From the NCBI GenBank assembly GCA_963664245.1, contig OY760934.1:1550001-1614000 (forward strand): a stretch of 64,000 nucleotides of DNA, written 5' to 3'. Both the position numbers and the translations under genes were made by a program. This stretch comes from GCA-2711565 sp963664245 (GTDB taxonomy: Bacteria; Bacteroidota; Bacteroidia; Bacteroidales; GCA-2711565). Of this stretch, positions 9,054 through 18,436 are shown piece by piece (position 1 is the first letter of the stretch; each line of letters begins with the position of its first letter). The notes under the pieces were generated by a model. That model worked only from the letters and a program-made list of their open reading frames with translations. It was not told the origin of the DNA and searched no databases.

Positions 9054-10910
9054 CTAAATCTCGTTTAAGATAGAAACAAATTTTTCTTCCAGTTCGGAAA
9101 CCAAAAATGGCAATCCCTGAATTTTATTGAATTGCTCATATTTATATTCAGGGAAATTCATTCTCAGGAATTTTACAAATTGCCCGTTGTTGATTTCACA
9201 AACCACAACCTTTTTGAATTTTCCAAAAATTTTAGCCGTATTTTTTGGCAACGGATTGATGTAACGGAAGTGAGCTAAACTGATTTTTTCTCCTTTTTCC
9301 TGAAGCTTTTCAACAGCAGTAAGCATTACTCCATAAGTACCGCCCCAACTAACAACCAAAAGATCGCCTTCGTCTTCTCCAACCAATTTTTGTTCAGGAA
9401 TGTAATTGGCCACACGTTGTACTTTCTCTTCACGAAGCTGAACCATTATCTGGTGGTTCATCGGATCATGAGAAACATGACCGTTCGGGTTATCTTTTTC
9501 CAAACCACCTATGCGGTGACGTAAACCTTCGGTTCCGGGAACAGCCCAGAAACGGTTTAATTTTTCCTCATCGCGGCGATACGGTTTGTAATCAGGATCA
9601 TTAGCCTCAACAATCGGAGGTTTAATTTCCGGCAAACTGGCTACTTTAGGGATTCTGAAAACCTCAGAACCATTGGCTAAAGAACCATCGGTTAATAAAA
9701 CAACCGGGGTCATGTGTTCAACCGCTAATTTAGCCGATTCATATGCCGCATTAAAACAATCTACTGAACTTTCGGCAGCAACAACAATAACCGGACCTTC
9801 TCCATTACGGCCATATAAAGCCTGCATCAAATCCGACTGTTCCGATTTAGTAGGCAAACCAGTTGATGGTCCTCCACGCTGAACATCAACAATAACTAAA
9901 GGAAGCTCCATCATCACGGCCAAGCCGATAGCTTCACTTTTAAGTGATAGTCCGGGACCGGAAGTTGAAGTAATGGCCATAGAACCGGTATAGCTTGCAC
10001 CAATTGCAGAACAAATACCTGCGATTTCATCTTCAGCCTGAAAAGCCTTACAATTAATTTCTTTATACTTGGTCAATTCTTGCAGAATTTCAGAAGCGGG
10101 CGTAATTGGATAAGAACCCAGGAATAATTCTAGATTTGCACGTTCGGCAGCAGCTAAAAAGCCCCATGCTGTTGCAATGTTACCTGTAATGTTACGATAG
10201 GTTCCTTTTTCCAGTTCAGCCGGTTGCACATTGTAGGTTTGAACAATGGCTTCTACATTTTCAGCATAATTATAACCAGCTTGCAGAACACGCTTATTGG
10301 CTTCAATAATAACCGGCTTAGATTTGAACTTTTCTTCAAAAAATTTATTTGTTTGTTCGGTTTCGCGATTAAACAGGTACAAAACAATACCCAACGCAAA
10401 CATATTTTTGCTTTTTAAAGCAACTTTATTATCCAAGCCTAAATCTGCCACGGCATTTTTAGTCATGGTTGAAATTGGTGCTTTAATTACATTGTAACCG
10501 TCCAATGAATTATCTTCTAACGGATTGGCATCGTAACCGGCTTTTTCAAATCCTTTCTCTATAAATGCGTCTGTATCAACAATGATAGTCGCATTAGATT
10601 TCGTCCATTTTAAAGTGGCTTTCAAAGATGCCGGATTCATAGCAACCACAACATCAGCATAATCACCAGAAGTGCGAATGTTTGTGTGTCCAAAATGAAT
10701 CTGAAATCCGGAAACCCCAGCTATGGTTCCTTGAGGTGCTCTAATCTCAGCAGGGTAGTCCGGAAAGGTTGCAAAATCATTTCCGGCAAATGCCGCTGAA
10801 TCTGAGAATAATGAACCGGTAAGCTGCATTCCATCGCCCGAATCACCGGCAAATCGCAATACAACATCATCCAGTTCAACAACTTGGTTTTTCTTATTAT
10901 TAGTGCCCAT
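9054..10910 (-). CDS. korA: 2-oxoglutarate:ferredoxin oxidoreductase, fused gamma-alpha subunit
   Basis: A 618-residue protein in which the gamma domain (about 15-200, VVLRFAGDSGDGMQLTGSLF, FPDYPAEIRAPQGTIAGVSG) is fused to the alpha subunit (about 235-450, AFLGSYPITPASEI-type segment and SGPGLSLKSEAIGLAVMMEL; C-terminal domain about 510-618). This gamma-alpha fusion is typical of KorA. It pairs with KorB encoded 2 bp downstream to interconvert 2-oxoglutarate and succinyl-CoA with ferredoxin as electron carrier. The gene is divergent from a 55-residue ferredoxin gene that is a plausible redox partner. A good housekeeping promoter precedes it. Confidence 0.93.
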   Translation of the reverse strand: MGTNNKKNQVVELDDVVLRFAGDSGDGMQLTGSLFSDSAAFAGNDFATFPDYPAEIRAPQGTIAGVSGFQIHFGHTNIRTSGDYADVVVAMNPASLKATLKWTKSNATIIVDTDAFIEKGFEKAGYDANPLEDNSLDGYNVIKAPISTMTKNAVADLGLDNKVALKSKNMFALGIVLYLFNRETEQTNKFFEEKFKSKPVIIEANKRVLQAGYNYAENVEAIVQTYNVQPAELEKGTYRNITGNIATAWGFLAAAERANLELFLGSYPITPASEILQELTKYKEINCKAFQAEDEIAGICSAIGASYTGSMAITSTSGPGLSLKSEAIGLAVMMELPLVIVDVQRGGPSTGLPTKSEQSDLMQALYGRNGEGPVIVVAAESSVDCFNAAYESAKLAVEHMTPVVLLTDGSLANGSEVFRIPKVASLPEIKPPIVEANDPDYKPYRRDEEKLNRFWAVPGTEGLRHRIGGLEKDNPNGHVSHDPMNHQIMVQLREEKVQRVANYIPEQKLVGEDEGDLLVVSWGGTYGVMLTAVEKLQEKGEKISLAHFRYINPLPKNTAKIFGKFKKVVVCEINNGQFVKFLRMNFPEYKYEQFNKIQGLPFLVSELEEKFVSILNEI

Positions 10911-10932
10911 TATATATGTTTATAAGACCCTG

Positions 10933-10965
10933 CAAAGTTACGCCATTTAATTTTTTTAAAACAAA
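10933..10965 (-). promoter_or_regulatory. Promoter of korAB (TTTG-N21-TAACTTTG)
   Basis: On the minus strand a -33 TTTG (10962-10965) and a -7 TAACTTTG (10933-10940) are separated by 21 bp, matching the Bacteroidota housekeeping consensus. The element ends about 22 bp before the korA ATG. Confidence 0.75.
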
Positions 10966-11207
10966 GAAAAGAAGCACTTTTTTAGACTCATTTATGCATA
11001 TCAGAATACAATAGTTTTTATGTATTTCTATTACCATTCTGATTTCGTGAGTATAATAAAGAAACAAAGCTTATTATTTGTATTTTGACTAAATATAAAT
11101 TAGAAAATAAGATTTGTTGGATGAAGCATTTCGACATCAATTTATCAATACTACAATTTAGAATTGTTTTAAATTTAATTGAAGCTCTTTGATTTTAATA
11201 AACTGCT

Positions 11208-11215
11208 TATATTTG
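11208..11215 (+). promoter_or_regulatory. -7 promoter element (TATATTTG) of the ferredoxin gene
   Basis: TATATTTG matches TAnnTTTG and lies 41 bp before the ferredoxin ATG. A TTTG at 11188-11191 is a possible -33 element, though the 16-bp spacing is shorter than usual. Confidence 0.55.
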
Positions 11216-11256
11216 CAGTAACAATTCATCAAGTATTAACAAAAACAATTTAAACC

Positions 11257-11424
11257 ATGGCTTACAAAATAACTGATGATTGTACCGCATGTGGTACTTG
11301 TATCGACGAATGTCCAGTTGAGGCTATCTCTGAAGGTGATATCTATGTAATTGACCCTGATGTATGCACCGACTGTGGTTCTTGTGCAGACGTTTGTCCA
11401 GTTGAAGCGATTGAACCAGAATAA
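11257..11424 (+). CDS. 2[4Fe-4S] ferredoxin
   Basis: A 55-residue ORF, MAYKITDDCTACGTCIDECP onward. It carries two complete cluster motifs of the CxxCxxCxxxCP type: Cys9, 12, 15, 19 and Cys37, 40, 43, 47, so it should bind two [4Fe-4S] clusters like clostridial ferredoxins. It has its own promoter element and a strong terminator, so it is expressed as a single gene. Its position opposite korAB suggests it accepts electrons from that enzyme, but ferredoxins are shared carriers and it could also serve others such as the aldehyde oxidoreductase at 40 kb. Confidence 0.95.
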   Translation: MAYKITDDCTACGTCIDECPVEAISEGDIYVIDPDVCTDCGSCADVCPVEAIEPE

Positions 11425-11453
11425 GAATTTTAGAAAAGAACATTCATAACGTG

Positions 11454-11484
11454 AAAAAGCCAGCCGATATCGGTTGGCTTTTTT
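11454..11484 (+). terminator. Intrinsic terminator after the ferredoxin gene
   Basis: The stem AAGCCAGCCGAT / ATCGGTTGGCTT (one wobble pair) is followed by a run of T, 30 bp after the ferredoxin stop. The A-run on the other side means it could also work on the minus strand. Confidence 0.88.
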
Positions 11485-11536
11485 ATTGTGAAAAAAATAA
11501 CGATTTCCTTGCGTAACAAGCTATTCAAAAAGTTTG

Positions 11537-11544
11537 TAACTTTG
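11537..11544 (+). promoter_or_regulatory. -7 promoter element (TAACTTTG) of sucA
   Basis: TAACTTTG matches TAnnTTTG and ends 27 bp before the sucA ATG. No -33 TTTG at standard spacing was found. Confidence 0.55.
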
Positions 11545-11571
11545 CTTATTAAGACTAAAGAAAAATAAGAA

Positions 11572-14421
11572 ATGGATAAATTCTCATATCTTAACACAAT
11601 TGATCCTGATGTAGTTGAAGAACTTTATCAGCGATTTTTGAAAGATCCAAACTCGGTTGAGGAAAGCTGGAAATTGTTTTTTGAAGGCTATGAATTTTCA
11701 CGAACCAATTATGCCCAATCTGATCAGGATGTTAGGGTTTATCCCGATGAGTTCAAGGTATTGAACCTGATTAATGCCTACCGCCAGCGTGGGCATTTAT
11801 TTACCGAAACCAACCCTGTTCGCAAACGTCGTTCCTACTCTCCTACTCTCGATATTGAAAATTTTGGCTTAAAAGAAAAAGACCTTAATACGCTTTTTCA
11901 GGCCGGAACCGAAATTGGGATTGGCCGCAGCAAATTAAAAGACATTATTGCCCATTTAAACGAAACCTATTGCAAATCAGTAGGCACCGAATACGAATAC
12001 ATTCGCAATGTACAAATAAAAGAGTGGCTGCGCGAACGCATGGAGTCGTCCAAAAACACTTACCCTTTCACCCTCGAAGATAAAAAATACATACTGAGGA
12101 AACTCAACCGTGCTGTTTTCTTTGAGAAATTCATTCATAAAAGATTTCCGGGACAAAAACGTTTTTCACTGGAAGGTGCCGAATCGCTCATTCCTGCTTT
12201 GGATGCCATTATGGAAAAAGGTGCTGATATGGGCAGCCACGAATTTGTTATCGGCATGGCTCACCGCGGACGTTTAAATGTTTTGGCTAACATCTTAAAA
12301 AAGCCTTTTGAAGATATCTTCAGTGAATTTGAAGGCATTGAATTTGAAGAAGAACATTTACTGGGCGATGTAAAATACCACTTAGGTTATACGTCCATTC
12401 GAAAAACCACTAAAAACAAAGAAGTAAAACTTACCCTCAGTCCTAACCCTTCACATTTGGAAGCTGTGAATCCTGTGGTTGAAGGCATTGTCAGGGCTAA
12501 GATTGACCATGATTATGAAGGCAACACCAATAAAGTTACCCCCATCTTAATTCACGGAGATGCCTCCATTGCCGGACAGGGAGTTACTTACGAAGTCATT
12601 CAGATGTCCGGACTCAAAGGTTATCATACCGGGGGAACCGTTCACCTGGTCATCAATAATCAAATCGGGTTTACTACCGACTACCTGGATGCACGAACCA
12701 GCACTTACTGCACCGATTTAGGTAAAGCCATACAATCTCCAGTTTTTCATGTGAACGGGGATGATGTGGAAGCCGTGGTTCATGCCATTATCTTTGCCAT
12801 GGAGTTTCGCGAAACTTTTCATAAAGATGTATTTATTGATTTGCTTTGCTATCGCAAATACGGACATAACGAAGGCGATGAACCCCGGTTCACCCAACCT
12901 TTATTATACAAAGCCATTGCAAAACATCCCGATCCTTACGAAATCTACAAGAAAAAACTTTTAGCGCAAGGCGAGATAAAAGAAACTGAAATAAAAGAAC
13001 AAGAAAATAAAACCAATGCCCTCTTTGAGAAAAGTTTTGAAGAATCGAAATTAATTGAGAAGACAAACATCTCTTCGTTCCTTGGAGAAACATGGAAAGA
13101 CATCCGTAAAGCCACCGACAAAGATTTTGATTCGTCGCCGGAAACCGGGGTTGATGAAAAAACATTAAAAGATATTGGCGAAAAGATCACCCGGGTTCCT
13201 GAAAACATAAAACTTTTCCGGAAAACAAGCCAGCTTTTGGCAAACCGGAAAAAAATGATTGATGAAGGAACCGCTCTCGACTGGGCCATGGGCGAACATC
13301 TGGCCTACGGTTCTTTATTAAACGAAGGAATTTCGATACGTTTAAGCGGCCAGGATGTTGAACGAGGAACTTTCTCACACCGCCACGCCATTTTGCGCCT
13401 GGAAGATTCGGAAGAGAAATATACCCCTTTGAACCAAATCAATGACCAGCAAGCCAAAATCGAAATTTATAATTCGCCGCTCTCCGAATACGGGGTACTG
13501 GGATTTGATTATGGCTATTCGCTCACCAGCCCGCACAGCTTAACGATTTGGGAAGCCCAGTTTGGGGATTTCAATAATGGGGCACAAATTATTATCGACC
13601 AGTTTTTAAGCAGCGCCGAAGATAAATGGAACGTGATGAACGATTTAGTAATGTACCTACCGCACGGTTACGAAGGGCAAGGCCCCGAACATTCGAGTGC
13701 AAGAATGGAACGCTTTCTTATTCTTTGTGCAGAAAACAACATGCAAATTGCAAACATCACCACACCTGCAAACTTTTTCCATGTACTTCGCCGTCAGCTG
13801 AAACGCAAATTTCGAAAACCACTGATTATTTTTACACCCAAAAGTTTGTTGCGCCACCCACAATGTGTTTCGCCCATTGAAGATTTTACAAAAGGGGGAT
13901 TCAGGGAAGTAATTGATGATGAAAAAGCCGATTCTGCAAAAATAAAAAAGGTATTGTTTTGCAGCGGAAAAATTTATTACGAACTTTTAGCTGAGCAAGA
14001 ACGGCTAAAAAAAGGAAATACAGCTATCATCCGTTTGGAACAAATCTATCCCTTGCCCGTAAAACAACTAAATAAGATTGTAAAAAAATACAAGAATACA
14101 GAAACCTGGCTTTGGGTACAGGAAGAACCAATTAACATGGGAGCATGGACATTCATGCACCATAATTATAAAGAGGTTCCTTTGAAAGTGATTGCACGCC
14201 CGGCAAGCGGATCGCCGGCTACGGGTTCAAACAAATTCCACCAGATAAGCCAGCAAAAAATTATTGATAAAGCATTTCAGCAGTGTATTTGTCCGCGGTT
14301 GGAAGAAGAATGCGCCATGGCTTGTATCGGCAACCGCTGGAAAAGCTTTGAAAAAGAAATTGAAAAATTTAAAACTGATAAAATCGACAGTAAAACTTAT
14401 TCGGCCGATCATAAATTATAA
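11572..14421 (+). CDS. sucA: 2-oxoglutarate dehydrogenase E1 component
   Basis: At 949 residues this matches bacterial E1o (E. coli SucA is about 930). The N-terminus SYLNTIDPDVVEELYQRFLK is the usual E2-docking helix; the ThDP region contains IGMAHRGRLNVLANILKKPF, HGDASIAGQGVTYEVIQMSG and GGTVHLVINNQIGFTT; the C-terminal half has VERGTFSHRHAIL and LPHGYEGQGPEHSSARMERF. It decarboxylates 2-oxoglutarate and loads succinyl onto the lipoyl arm of SucB, encoded 3 bp downstream. The E3 gene (lpd) is not in the window. It lies beside korAB, giving an NAD-linked and a ferredoxin-linked route for the same step. Confidence 0.96.
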   Translation: MDKFSYLNTIDPDVVEELYQRFLKDPNSVEESWKLFFEGYEFSRTNYAQSDQDVRVYPDEFKVLNLINAYRQRGHLFTETNPVRKRRSYSPTLDIENFGLKEKDLNTLFQAGTEIGIGRSKLKDIIAHLNETYCKSVGTEYEYIRNVQIKEWLRERMESSKNTYPFTLEDKKYILRKLNRAVFFEKFIHKRFPGQKRFSLEGAESLIPALDAIMEKGADMGSHEFVIGMAHRGRLNVLANILKKPFEDIFSEFEGIEFEEEHLLGDVKYHLGYTSIRKTTKNKEVKLTLSPNPSHLEAVNPVVEGIVRAKIDHDYEGNTNKVTPILIHGDASIAGQGVTYEVIQMSGLKGYHTGGTVHLVINNQIGFTTDYLDARTSTYCTDLGKAIQSPVFHVNGDDVEAVVHAIIFAMEFRETFHKDVFIDLLCYRKYGHNEGDEPRFTQPLLYKAIAKHPDPYEIYKKKLLAQGEIKETEIKEQENKTNALFEKSFEESKLIEKTNISSFLGETWKDIRKATDKDFDSSPETGVDEKTLKDIGEKITRVPENIKLFRKTSQLLANRKKMIDEGTALDWAMGEHLAYGSLLNEGISIRLSGQDVERGTFSHRHAILRLEDSEEKYTPLNQINDQQAKIEIYNSPLSEYGVLGFDYGYSLTSPHSLTIWEAQFGDFNNGAQIIIDQFLSSAEDKWNVMNDLVMYLPHGYEGQGPEHSSARMERFLILCAENNMQIANITTPANFFHVLRRQLKRKFRKPLIIFTPKSLLRHPQCVSPIEDFTKGGFREVIDDEKADSAKIKKVLFCSGKIYYELLAEQERLKKGNTAIIRLEQIYPLPVKQLNKIVKKYKNTETWLWVQEEPINMGAWTFMHHNYKEVPLKVIARPASGSPATGSNKFHQISQQKIIDKAFQQCICPRLEEECAMACIGNRWKSFEKEIEKFKTDKIDSKTYSADHKL

Positions 14422-14424
14422 ACT

Positions 14425-15708
14425 ATGAAAATTGAAGTTAAAGTCCCCAGTCCCGGAGAATCCATCACCCAGGTTCAATTAGCCAACTGGCTGGTTGAAG
14501 ATGGCGAATACGTTGAAAAAGACCAGGAAATTGCCGAAATTGATTCGGACAAAGCAACCCTGAGCATTAGTGCCGATGCTGATGGCAAAATTGATATTTC
14601 CGTTGAAGCCGGAGAAACCATTGATGTTGGCACCACCATTGCAAGTATTGATACCGAAGCTGAAGGAAAGCCTAAGGTTAAGGCTGAGGTTAAGGTTAAG
14701 GTTGAGACTGAGATTGAGAGCAAGAATGAAGCAAAGCATGAGGTTAAAGAAAAACCTTCTCCTGCCAAAGAAATAAAGGGCAAAACGGACAAATCCTCCA
14801 TGATGCACATCTCTCCCCTGGCTCAAAAACTAATGCAGGAAAACAATGTAAGCGAGGCCGATTTAATAGAATTTTTCAAATCGGTGAGGGTTTCAAAAAA
14901 AGATGTCGGGTTTTATATTGAAAATAAAGATAAATCCATTGTTTCTACACCTCAGTCTGCAACAAACTGGGGAGGAACCCGCGATACTTCGCGCACCAAA
15001 ATGTCGACCCTTCGCATGAAATTGGCTGAGAGATTGGTGTCGGTGAAGAATGAAACGGCCATGCTAACTACTTTCAACGAGGTTAACATGACCCCCATCA
15101 TGGAAATCCGAAAACAATACAAAGATATTTTTAAAGAAAAACACGGCGTTGGATTGGGATTTATGTCGTTTTTCGCCAAGGCTGTAACTGAAGCCCTGCA
15201 ACATTTCCCCCAGATTAATGCCATGATTGACGGGGATGAGATCATAAACTACGATTATGCGGACATTGGAGTTGCCGTTAGTGCACCTAAAGGACTGGTT
15301 GTTCCTGTGATTCGGAATGCCGAAACCATGAGCCTGGCTCAAATCGAAAATTCCATCAAAGAGCTGGCCATTAAAGCCCGGGATAATAAAATCACCCTGG
15401 ATGACATGAAAGGAGGAACCTTCACGATTACGAACGGGGGCGTATTCGGAAGTATGCTTTCCACGCCTATTATCAATCCTCCGCAAAGTGCAATTTTAGG
15501 CATGCACAACATTGTTGAACGCCCTATTGCAGTGAATGGGAAAGTTGAAATTCACCCGATAATGTACGTTGCTCTTTCTTACGATCACCGCATTGTAGAT
15601 GGCAAAGACTCGGTTGGGGTCCTTGTAAAAATAAAAGAATTACTGGAGAACCCGATAAAAATGATCATTCCGGGAAATGATCCTTACGCAAAACTTTTAG
15701 ATATCTAA
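14425..15708 (+). CDS. sucB: Dihydrolipoyl succinyltransferase, E2 of 2-oxoglutarate dehydrogenase
   Basis: The 427-residue protein has a lipoyl domain (1-80) with the modified lysine in EIDSDKATLSI (Lys43), a charged linker (about 80-125), a peripheral subunit-binding domain (about 127-165, SPLAQKLMQENNVSEADLIE), and the acyltransferase core with the catalytic DHRIVDG motif near the C-terminus. It transfers succinyl to CoA. Coupling to sucA is by a 3-bp gap. The linker is encoded by an imperfect AAGGTT-type repeat (about 14673-14711), which could vary in length between strains. The 2-oxoglutarate rather than pyruvate assignment rests on the adjacent E1 gene. Confidence 0.94.
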   Translation: MKIEVKVPSPGESITQVQLANWLVEDGEYVEKDQEIAEIDSDKATLSISADADGKIDISVEAGETIDVGTTIASIDTEAEGKPKVKAEVKVKVETEIESKNEAKHEVKEKPSPAKEIKGKTDKSSMMHISPLAQKLMQENNVSEADLIEFFKSVRVSKKDVGFYIENKDKSIVSTPQSATNWGGTRDTSRTKMSTLRMKLAERLVSVKNETAMLTTFNEVNMTPIMEIRKQYKDIFKEKHGVGLGFMSFFAKAVTEALQHFPQINAMIDGDEIINYDYADIGVAVSAPKGLVVPVIRNAETMSLAQIENSIKELAIKARDNKITLDDMKGGTFTITNGGVFGSMLSTPIINPPQSAILGMHNIVERPIAVNGKVEIHPIMYVALSYDHRIVDGKDSVGVLVKIKELLENPIKMIIPGNDPYAKLLDI

Positions 15709-15740
15709 AGTTTTACCATCTTTGCATAAATAATAGCCCT

Positions 15741-17312
15741 ATGAGAAATAAAGTTGATTTTTTGGTAATAGGTTCCGGAATTGCCGGCCTGACATACGCA
15801 ATAAAAGTTGCCGAGCACGGAAAAGTTATTGTCCTCACGAAAGACAGGGCCGATGAAACCGCCACACGCTATGCACAGGGGGGAATCGCAGCCGTGATGT
15901 ACACCCCCGACACTTACGAAAAACACATCAAAGACACCATGGTTGCTGGCGATGAGTTGAGTAACCCGGATATTGTAAGGATCACCATCACCGAATCGAC
16001 AGACCGTATTAAAGAGTTGATTGAATGGGGAACCCAATTTGACAAAAAAGAAAGCGGAAAATACGATCTGGCCAAAGAAGGCGGGCACTCCGAATATCGC
16101 GTTCTGCACCATAAAGACAGTACCGGGGACGAGATCCAACGGGCATTGTTAGAAAAAGGAAGATCACACCCAAACATCACCATCCTTGAAAATTACTTTA
16201 CGGTAGATTTAATTACCCAGCACCACTTGGGCGCGGAGATCAACAAGCGAACCAATGATATTTGTTGCTACGGAGCTTACGTGTTAAACCCCGAAACAAA
16301 AAAAATAGAAACCATCCTTTCTAAAGTTACGTTACTGGCAACCGGTGGAGCCGGCAACGTTTATGCCACCACTACCAATCCGGAAGTAGCTACCGGCGAT
16401 GGCATTGCAATGGTTTACCGTGCCAAAGGCCGCTGCGAAAATATGGAGTTCATCCAGTTTCACCCAACATCGCTTTACAACCCCGGTGAGAAACCTTCGT
16501 TTCTGATTACCGAAGCTATCCGCGGAGCAGGAGCCATTTTAAAAACTAAAAAAGGCGATGAGTTCATGCACAAATATGACGAACGCGGATGCCTTGCCCC
16601 TCGTGATATCGTAGCCCGTGCCATCGATACCGAAATGAAAATCAGCGGAGATGAATGTGTTTACCTGGATTGTTTACCTATCGGGAAAGAAAAGCTGATT
16701 TATGAATTTCCGACCATTTATGCCAAATGCTTGAGCATCGGCATCGATATTACCAAAGAAATGATCCCGGTTATCCCGGCAGCCCATTACACCTGCGGAG
16801 GAATCAAAGTAAACGAATTTGCCCAAACGTCCATCCAAAATTTATATGCTTCGGGCGAGTGCACATCAACCGGACTACACGGAGCCAACCGCCTGGCCTC
16901 AAACTCATTGCTTGAATCTGCGGTATTTTCTCACCGTGCCAGTATTGATTCTATTAAAAAAGTAAAGGACATTGGGTTTAAAGAAGATGTTCCAGACTGG
17001 GACGCAAGCGGAGCCGTTTACAACGAAGAAATGATTTTGATTACCCAAACCTATCGCGAACTTCAGTCGATTATGAGTAATTATGTAGGGATTGTTCGTT
17101 CGAACCTTCGTTTACAACGAGCCCTAGACCGCCTAGAAATCATCTACCGCGAAACAGAAGACTTATACAACAAATCAATTCTGGATGTTCAGATTTGTGA
17201 GTTACGGAATTTAATAAACGTGGCCTATTTAATCATTAAAATGGCCATAAAACGTAAAGAAAGCAGGGGTCTTCATTTTTCGATAGATTACCCGAAAGAA
17301 AAGAAAAAATAA
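15741..17312 (+). CDS. nadB: L-aspartate oxidase
   Basis: The 523-residue flavoprotein catalyses the first step of de novo NAD synthesis, oxidising L-aspartate to iminoaspartate. The N-terminal FAD-binding motif is VIGSGIAGLTYAIKVAEHG; downstream are ATRYAQGGIAAVM, MEFIQFHPTSLYNPG, EAIRGAGAILKTKKGDEFM and the late ASGECTSTGLHGANRLASNS, all hallmarks of the succinate dehydrogenase flavoprotein / NadB family. NadB rather than SdhA/FrdA is supported by length and by the ASGECTSTGLHGANRLASNS form. nadA and nadC are not in the window. A gamma-carbonic anhydrase gene follows after 1 bp. Confidence 0.95.
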   Translation: MRNKVDFLVIGSGIAGLTYAIKVAEHGKVIVLTKDRADETATRYAQGGIAAVMYTPDTYEKHIKDTMVAGDELSNPDIVRITITESTDRIKELIEWGTQFDKKESGKYDLAKEGGHSEYRVLHHKDSTGDEIQRALLEKGRSHPNITILENYFTVDLITQHHLGAEINKRTNDICCYGAYVLNPETKKIETILSKVTLLATGGAGNVYATTTNPEVATGDGIAMVYRAKGRCENMEFIQFHPTSLYNPGEKPSFLITEAIRGAGAILKTKKGDEFMHKYDERGCLAPRDIVARAIDTEMKISGDECVYLDCLPIGKEKLIYEFPTIYAKCLSIGIDITKEMIPVIPAAHYTCGGIKVNEFAQTSIQNLYASGECTSTGLHGANRLASNSLLESAVFSHRASIDSIKKVKDIGFKEDVPDWDASGAVYNEEMILITQTYRELQSIMSNYVGIVRSNLRLQRALDRLEIIYRETEDLYNKSILDVQICELRNLINVAYLIIKMAIKRKESRGLHFSIDYPKEKKK

Positions 17313-17313
17313 A

Positions 17314-17841
17314 ATGGCATTAATAAAAGCAGTAAAAGGAATATCCCCTAAAATTGGCAAGAATTGTTTTTTAGCCGATAACGCAACCATTGTTGGAGAT
17401 GTGGTAATGGGCGATAATTGCAGTGTATGGTTTAACAGCGTTGTGCGTGGCGATGTTCATTCCATCCGCATCGGAAATAATGTGAACATTCAGGACGGGG
17501 CGGTTATTCATTGCACTTACAAAGTAGCTCCGGTAAGTATTGGCAACAATGTTTCTATCGCGCACGGAGCTATTGTTCACGGGTGTACCATTCACGATAA
17601 TGTTTTAGTCGGAATGGGAGCCATTATCATGGATAATGCTGTAATTGAAAGTAATTCTATCATTGCTGCCGGGGCAGTGGTTTCGAAAAACACCGTGGTA
17701 GAATCGGGAAGTGTTTATGCAGGGCTTCCGGCTAAAAAAATAAAATCCATCAGTAAAGAATTATCGGAAGGAGAAATTTTACGGATAGCCAACAGCTACT
17801 CGATGTATGCCAGTTGGTACGATCAAAAAAAGGAAAAATAA
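17314..17841 (+). CDS. Gamma-carbonic anhydrase family protein (left-handed beta-helix)
   Basis: A 175-residue hexapeptide-repeat protein. Repeats such as VVMGDNCSVWFNSVVRGDVH and IRIGNNVNIQDGAVIHC build the beta-helix, and histidines in RGDVHSIRIG, IAHGAIVHG and CTIHDN sit where the zinc ligands of Cam/YrdA/PaaY-type proteins are. Members are trimeric, and some hydrate CO2; many YrdA-type members have no proven activity, so the catalytic role is an inference. The start lies 1 bp after the nadB stop, indicating translational coupling, and a bidirectional terminator follows. Confidence 0.88.
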   Translation: MALIKAVKGISPKIGKNCFLADNATIVGDVVMGDNCSVWFNSVVRGDVHSIRIGNNVNIQDGAVIHCTYKVAPVSIGNNVSIAHGAIVHGCTIHDNVLVGMGAIIMDNAVIESNSIIAAGAVVSKNTVVESGSVYAGLPAKKIKSISKELSEGEILRIANSYSMYASWYDQKKEK

Positions 17842-17848
17842 GAACATA

Positions 17849-17878
17849 AAAAAACCCTTGAAAATTCAAGGGTTTTTC
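17849..17878. terminator. Bidirectional terminator between the carbonic anhydrase and ompH genes
   Basis: AAAAACCCTTGAA and TTCAAGGGTTTTT form a 13-bp stem with an AA loop. It has a T-run in both directions and lies between converging genes. Confidence 0.9.
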
Positions 17879-17898
17879 TTCTATATAAAATTGAAATA

Positions 17899-18402
17899 TT
17901 ACTTAATTCCTAGTTTAGCTTTTACAAGATCCATAACGTCTGTACCATTTTCGTAAACAGCTAATGCACCAGTGCTTATATCAAAGATATAAGTAAATCC
18001 GTTTTCTTTAGCAACATCTTGAACAGCTTTTTGTGCACGTTCGATAATTGGGTTGAACAACTCAACTCTTTTACGTTGCAAATCTGTATCAGCAGTTTGT
18101 CTGTATTGCTCAATTCTGGTTTGCAAATCTTGAAGTTCTTTCACTTTAGTTTCTTTAATAAGATCAGGGAGGGTGTTAAATTTCCCCTGATATTCTTGAA
18201 GCTTGGTTTGATATTCCTGCATCATGGTATTCATTTGCTGCTCAAGGCCAGCCCTATGCTCATTCAACCTTGTTTCAACCGTGTCGATACCGGGCATAAT
18301 TTGTATTAATTCAGCACTATTAATATGTCCGAGTTTTTGTGCAAAAACGCTGGAAACCCCTGTTAAAAGAACAAAGCTGATAACGAATAATAATTTTTTC
18401 AT
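17899..18402 (-). CDS. OmpH/Skp-like periplasmic chaperone (second of tandem pair)
   Basis: The 167-residue protein has a signal peptide (MKKLLFVISFVLLTGVSSVFAQ) and a long central coiled coil (about residues 40-125, rich in Gln/Glu/Lys: LEQQMNTMMQEYQTKLQEYQ), ending in FTYIFDISTGALAVYENGTD, the usual OmpH tail. Skp-type proteins are trimeric holdases for unfolded outer-membrane proteins. It lies downstream of bamA and of another OmpH gene, and has its own promoter element plus a terminator, so it may be expressed separately as well. It is similar in layout to its neighbour but clearly diverged in sequence. Confidence 0.9.
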   Translation of the reverse strand: MKKLLFVISFVLLTGVSSVFAQKLGHINSAELIQIMPGIDTVETRLNEHRAGLEQQMNTMMQEYQTKLQEYQGKFNTLPDLIKETKVKELQDLQTRIEQYRQTADTDLQRKRVELFNPIIERAQKAVQDVAKENGFTYIFDISTGALAVYENGTDVMDLVKAKLGIK

Positions 18403-18436
18403 GTTATGTTTTAATTTAGTTACTACTAAGGAGCGA

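Larger units (their letters stand above)
10911..11256. other. Divergent intergenic region between korA and the ferredoxin gene
   Basis: These 346 AT-rich bases contain the kor promoter (10933-10965, minus) and the ferredoxin promoter element (11208-11215, plus). Between them, about 10970-11180, I see no gene, strong hairpin or repeat. Confidence 0.7.

Noticed and set aside
14475..14826. Two overlapping minus-strand frames of more than 110 codons opposite sucB
   Set aside because: They mirror the lipoyl domain and the repetitive linker of sucB and have no signals of their own.
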